Shown in pieces: positions 59,661 to 64,000 of a stretch of DNA of 64,000 nucleotides. Both the position numbers and the translations under genes were made by a program. The notes below the pieces were generated by a model. That model had not been told where the DNA came from and searched no databases. It saw only the letters and a program-made list of their open reading frames with translations. The DNA is taken from contig JAPDFW010000100.1 of assembly GCA_028826165.1 (NCBI GenBank), positions 173,905 through 237,904 on the forward strand. Reading direction: 5' to 3'. This stretch comes from Anaeramoeba ignava. Lineage: Eukaryota; Metamonada; Anaeramoebidae. How positions within the stretch are numbered: position 1 is the first letter of the stretch; every line of letters begins with the position of its first letter.

Positions 59661-62600
59661 ATGAATCAAGAAAATCAAAATCAAAACCAAAATCAAAATC
59701 AAAATCAAAATCAAAATCAAAATCAAAATCAAAATCAAAATCAAAATCAAAAGTAAAAAAATAAACAAAAAAAAACAAAAAATAAAAAAAATTTTTTTTT
59801 CTTTTTATTTCTTTATTAAATTAAAATTTAATTTATTTTAAACATTAAATCAATTCAAAAAACAAACAAAAAACACAAAAAAAAAAACAAATTTATTTTT
59901 ATTTTTAAATTATTTATTTTTTAATAATAATAAAAAAAACAGAAATCAAAAATCAAAATCAAAATCAAAATCAAAATCAAAATCAAAATCAAAATCAAAA
60001 TCAAAATCAATTCCAAAATCAAAATCAAAATCAAAATCAAAATCAAAATCAAAATCAATTCCAAAATGTAAGAAATCCAAGAAATTCAAGAAATTCAAGA
60101 AATCAAAGAAATCAAAGAAATCAAAATCAAAACCAAAGAAATCAAAATCAAAATCAAAATCAAAATCAAAATCAAAATCAAAATCAAAATCAAAATCAAT
60201 TCCAAAATCAAAATCAAAATCAAAATCAAAATCAAAATCAAAATCAATTTCAAAATGTAAGAAATCCAAGAAATTCAAGAAATTCAAGAAATCGAAGAAA
60301 TCCAAATCAAAATCAAAGAAATCCAAATCGAAGTCCAAATAAAAGTCCAAATCAAAGAAATCAAAATCAAAATCAAAATCAAAATAAACCAAAAACACAA
60401 AAAGAAATTGCTCAAAAAGAATTTCGAAATTTTACATTTGAACTTCATAATGGATTAAGAAATAATGATATACCAAAATTAAATGATCTTTATAATATTA
60501 AAGTTGTTGAATTATCAAAAATACAAGTTAGTTTATGGCCAAATACTCAAGAAATTCTTCAATTTATTCATAATATTTCTCAAAGTATATTTATTTATAA
60601 AAATTAATATTAAAATTAAAATTAAAATTAAAATTAAAATTAAAATTAAAATTAAAATTAAAATTAATATTAAAATTAAAATTTAAAATTAAAATAAAAT
60701 TAAAATTAAAATTAAAATAAAATTAAAATTAAAATTAATATTAAAATTAAAATTAAAATTAAAATTAAAATTAAAATTAAAATTAAAATAAAAATAAAAA
60801 TTAAAATTAAAATTAATATTAATATTAATATTAAAATTAAAATTAAAATTAAAATTAAAGACAAAAAACAACCACAAGAAACACATGAACTTCTTCCACT
60901 TTTATATCAAGAATTATATTATCGATATATCTTTTCCAAAGAAAAACCATCATTAGAATATTATGTTAAATCATATTTAAATTATGAAGAATTATTTGAA
61001 AAAGTAAAACAACCACAAAATAAAAGAAGTATAAATTTACCGATAAATTGGTGTTGGGATATTATTGATGAATTCATTTATCAATTTCAAAGCTTTTCAA
61101 TTTTTACAAATCAATTAAAATATCCAAGAGATAAAAATGAAATTAATGAATTAACAACCAAATATAAAGATATTTGGAATCCAAGAAATGTTTTGAAAAG
61201 ATTACAAAATCTTAGTCAAATATCTAAATTTGATGAATTACAAAATCCAGAAAAATTCAAAATTGAAAATTTATTAGGATATTTTTCAATGATTGGACAA
61301 ATTTTAATTAATACACAAATTGGAGATTATAATCTTGCATTACAATATGCTAAAAATTTCAATTTATTTGAAAGAGATTTTTATACAAGAGTATTAAGAT
61401 GTAGTATGAGTTTACATTATAATGTTGGATTTTGCTATTTAATGACAAATCAATTTGTAAATGGAATTAAACATTTTGCATCAATTTTAAGTTATTTTTC
61501 AAGAGTTAAACAAAATGATTTATTAGAATTTCAACAAGAAGCAATAATGAAAAAAGTCGATCAAATGTATTCATTACTTGCAATATGTTGGGTATTTGGA
61601 TCAGATAAATTTTCTAAAATACCTGATATAATATTAGAAAATTTAGAATCAAAACATTCATCACAAATTACAAGAATTAAGAATGGGTAAATAATATAAA
61701 TTAAAATTTAAAATTAAAATTAAAATTAAAATTAAAATTAAAATCAAAATTAAAATTAAAATCAAAATTAAAATTAAAATTAAAATTAAAATTAAAATTA
61801 AAATTAAAATTAAAATTAAAATTAAAATTAAAATTAAAATTAAAATTTAAAATTAAAATTAAAATTAAAAATAAAAATTAAAATTAAAAATTAAAATTAA
61901 AATTAAAATTAAAATTAAAATTAAAATTAAAATTAAAATTAAAATTAAAATTAAAAATTAAAATTAAAATTAAAATTAAAATTATAAATAAAATTTAAAA
62001 TTAAAATTAAAATTAAAATCAAAATTAAAATTAAAATTAAAAATAAAATTAAAATAAAAATTAAAAATTAAAATTAAAATTAAAATTAAAATTAAAATTA
62101 AAATTATAATTAAAATTAAAATTAAAATAAAATTAAAATTAAAATTAAAATTAAAATTAAAATTAAAATTTAAAATTAAAATTAAAATAATAAAATTAAA
62201 ATTAAAATTATAATCAAAATTAAAATTAAAATAAAATAGAGAAGAAGAAGCATTAATTGAATTATTTTCATTATCAACACCAAAAACAATTAATATTTCA
62301 CAAGCACAATTTTTAAAAGAAAACATGATTAAAAGAAAATTATCAAATCAAATTGAATTATTTAAAAACAAAATGAGACCACATCTTGAAGCATTAAAAC
62401 TTAAAAGAAATCTTGAAATGTATCAAAATGTTGAAATTTCTAAATTAGCAAAAAACACAAACAAAAATGAAAAGAAAATTATTGAAGAATTATTATTATT
62501 AAAATCAAGAATTTTAGAAATTAATTTATATAAAAACAAAAATGAAAAAAATGAAAAAAATGAAGAAGAAGAAGAAATTAATAAATTAGATCAAGGTATT

Positions 62601-62720
62601 CAATTTTTAATTGAAAAACAAACAGTTAAAATTGAAGAAATCAAAAATCAAAAGAAAATTGGAGCATATTTTATTTACCAAATTTCAAATTTATCAGATT
62701 TAAAACTTAATCAAATTTAA
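59661..62720 (+). CDS. EIF3L: Translation initiation factor eIF3 subunit L with Asn/Gln-rich N-terminus
   Basis: Exons 59661-59752, 59943-60584, 60861-61686 and 62240-62720. Exons 2-4 join in frame. Conserved eIF3L text: LLPLLYQELYYRYIF, INWCWDIIDEFIYQFQSFS, LLGYFSMIGQ, NVGFCYLMTNQF and EELFSYS-like IELFSLSTPK; the PCI-like C-terminal part has VEISKLAKNT and LIEKQTVKIEEI. eIF3L is a component of the eIF3 complex that loads mRNA on the 40S ribosome. The N-terminus is unusual: about 180 residues of QN, RNSRN and NPRN repeats before the conserved domain. Exon 1 (92 nt) and exon 2 disagree by one base, so either a homopolymer error or a different first exon is involved. Introns 2 and 3 are AAAATT repeats. 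Confidence 0.87.
61687..62239 (+). repeat. eIF3L intron 3: (AAAATT)n tract
   Basis: A 553-bp intron made almost wholly of AAAATT hexamers with rare AAAATC and AAAATAA variants; intron 2 (60585-60860) is the same. Splice sites are GTAAATAA and AAATAG, and the junction reads GG plus A, giving the KNGEEEAL sequence in frame. Confidence 0.9.
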
Positions 62721-62929
62721 AATCAAATTTAAAATAAAAATTAAAATTAAAATCTAGAATCAAAATCAAAATCAAAAATAAAAACAAAATTAAAGCATAA
62801 TAAAATTTTCATTTTATATTGCTGGAAAAAGACGAAAAATTGAATTGGTAAATTTGATTTGAATTTAAATTTGAATTTAAATTTGAATTTTGATTTAAAT
62901 TTTGAGAAACAAATAAAGAAGAATTTGAT

Positions 62930-63290
62930 TCAATTAATTACTAAATTTCGATGATATTTTTGAAATTTCTTCACACCATAAATTTAAAAGGTAAACCTCC
63001 TTGTTTTTCATTTCTTTGATATTTTATATTCTTTTCTGAATCAAAAATCAAATATATCAGCAACTCGACTTGAAACAATTTCAACAACATTTTTAAGAAA
63101 TTGTGGTTCTTGTTTCTTGCTTTTTAAGAAAAATTTTCTTTCATTTTCTAAAGATAGAAAAGTAATTGAATTTTTAAATCAATATCTAAATCTCCTAAAT
63201 TTTTTTAAAACATCATCAATAAATTCTTCATCTAAAAGAAACATATCTTGCTTTAAAGAATTTAAAATTGTCTAAATTTTTTAAAATCAA
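62930..63290 (-). pseudogene. Fragment of an unrecognised minus-strand gene with several frame breaks
   Basis: Read on the minus strand, successive frames give protein-like text: SLKQDMFLLDEEFIDDVL (63.23-63.27 kb), GDLDIDLKIQLLF, ENERKFFLKSKKQEP followed by NVVEIVSSRVADIF (63.06-63.16 kb), and LWCEEISKISSKFSN near 62.95 kb. Joining them needs about three one-base shifts, so this is either a decayed gene or the most error-prone part of the assembly. No start codon or complete domain is seen. The family is not recognised. Confidence 0.35.
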
Positions 63291-64000
63291 ATTTTAAATA
63301 TTAATTTAAATATTTATTTAAAAATTGATTTAAACATTAATTTAAATATTGATTTAAATACTAATTTAAAAATTAATTTTAATATTAATATAAATATAAT
63401 ATTGATTTAAAATATTAATTTAAATATTTTAAGATGAATTTAAATATGATTTAAATATTAATTTAAATATTTAATTTAAATATTAATTTAAATATTGATT
63501 TAAATATTGATTTTAAATATTAATGTTGTTTAATATGTAAATAATTTGGGTATGGTTGGTTTAAATATTATTATGTACATTGTTCTAAATATTTAAATAT
63601 TGATTTAAATATTGATTTAAATATTAATTTAGGTGGATTTAAATATTTGATTTTAAACATTTATTTAAAGAGAAGAGGTAAAATATTGGGCTACATTCAC
63701 TTGGGTTATTTGGGATATTAATATATAGAGGGATGATTTAAATATCAATTTTCAAATGGTTAATTTAAATATTAATTTAACACTTAAATATTAATTTAAA
63801 TATTAATTTAAATATTGATTTGGGTCATTTAGGTAGTCAAAATATTGATTTCTGCAAATGATATGATTAAATATTAATATAAATAGTTAAGTTCTCAAAT
63901 ACAGAATTTTAAACATAAATATTAATTTAGCCATCACTAAAGGCTTAATTTAAATATTAATTTAAAGAGCCATTATAAATATATTTAGTAAATAACATAC
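63290..64000. repeat. TTTAAATATTAATTTAAATATTGA repeat at the window end
   Basis: Irregular repeat of TTTAAATATTAA and TTTAAATATTGA words with several insertions of more complex DNA (around 63540-63570, 63660-63740 and 63890-63960). No gene is seen. Confidence 0.75.

Noticed and set aside
1-64000. Alternative genetic code or organellar origin
   Set aside because: TAA and TGA end conserved proteins at expected lengths, no stop codon is needed as sense in conserved regions, and spliceosomal introns and nuclear-type genes are present.

Overview
This is nuclear DNA of a very A+T-rich protist. The genes carry many short GT-AG introns, use the standard stop codons, and encode eukaryote-only proteins: eIF3L, Miro, TRAPPC10, Rab/Ras GTPases, RNase H2A, an rvt-type reverse transcriptase and an ankyrin-BTB protein. 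Intergenic DNA and introns are filled with simple-sequence repeats, and proteins carry Asn/Gln- and Lys/Glu-rich runs. Expanded divergent Ras genes plus this composition suggest an amoeboid protist such as Anaeramoeba or another amoebozoan-like lineage. That placement is inference only; nothing in the window proves it.

Layout. 1-4.9 kb: five tandem minus-strand Ras-like GTPases ending in a CLLM CaaX box, with two arrays of a ~92-bp minisatellite between them. 5.0-11.5 kb: TRAPPC10 (minus). 11.7-14.6 kb: Miro (plus), sharing a 137-bp divergent promoter with TRAPPC10. 14.8-18.2 kb: ankyrin gene 1 (minus). 18.3-19.0 kb: an 11-bp minisatellite. 19.0-26.5 kb: ankyrin-BTB gene (minus). 26.7-27.5 kb: simple repeats. 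27.5-34.8 kb: NRPS-like multidomain protein with a PH domain (minus). 34.9-39.8 kb: a divergent Rab whose two giant introns are pure repeat (plus). 39.9-44.5 kb: three tandem HEXXH metallopeptidase paralogues (plus). 44.6-46.5 kb: protein O-mannosyltransferase (minus). 46.6-49.4 kb: low-complexity proteins (minus). 49.7-51.5 kb: RNase H2A (plus). 51.5-54.1 kb: VIT/vWA protein (plus). 54.4-54.9 kb: canonical Ras/Rap (minus). 55.9-58.9 kb: rvt reverse transcriptase (plus). 58.9-59.5 kb: a 36-bp minisatellite. 59.7-62.7 kb: eIF3L (plus). 62.7-64.0 kb: a broken minus-strand gene and repeats.

The most striking signal is in the ankyrin-BTB gene. Almost every intron between ankyrin exons contains one or two sites of the form AG-NNN-GT, that is, 3-nucleotide exons. 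Included in the mRNA, each pair supplies exactly the two residues missing from the ankyrin consensus between the conserved Asp-position and Gly-position residues. The repeat unit is then 93+3+3 = 99 nt, 33 codons. I count 29 three-nt and three 12-nt microexons in this gene and two three-nt microexons in its neighbour.

Many otherwise intact genes (TRAPPC10, NRPS, RNase H2A, rvt, PMT, eIF3L, ankyrin gene 1, protease copy 2) each need a one-base correction, usually in a homopolymer or short repeat. Residual assembly error is the simplest explanation, so single frameshifts here should not by themselves be read as pseudogenes. I saw no tRNA, rRNA, CRISPR array or autonomous transposon.
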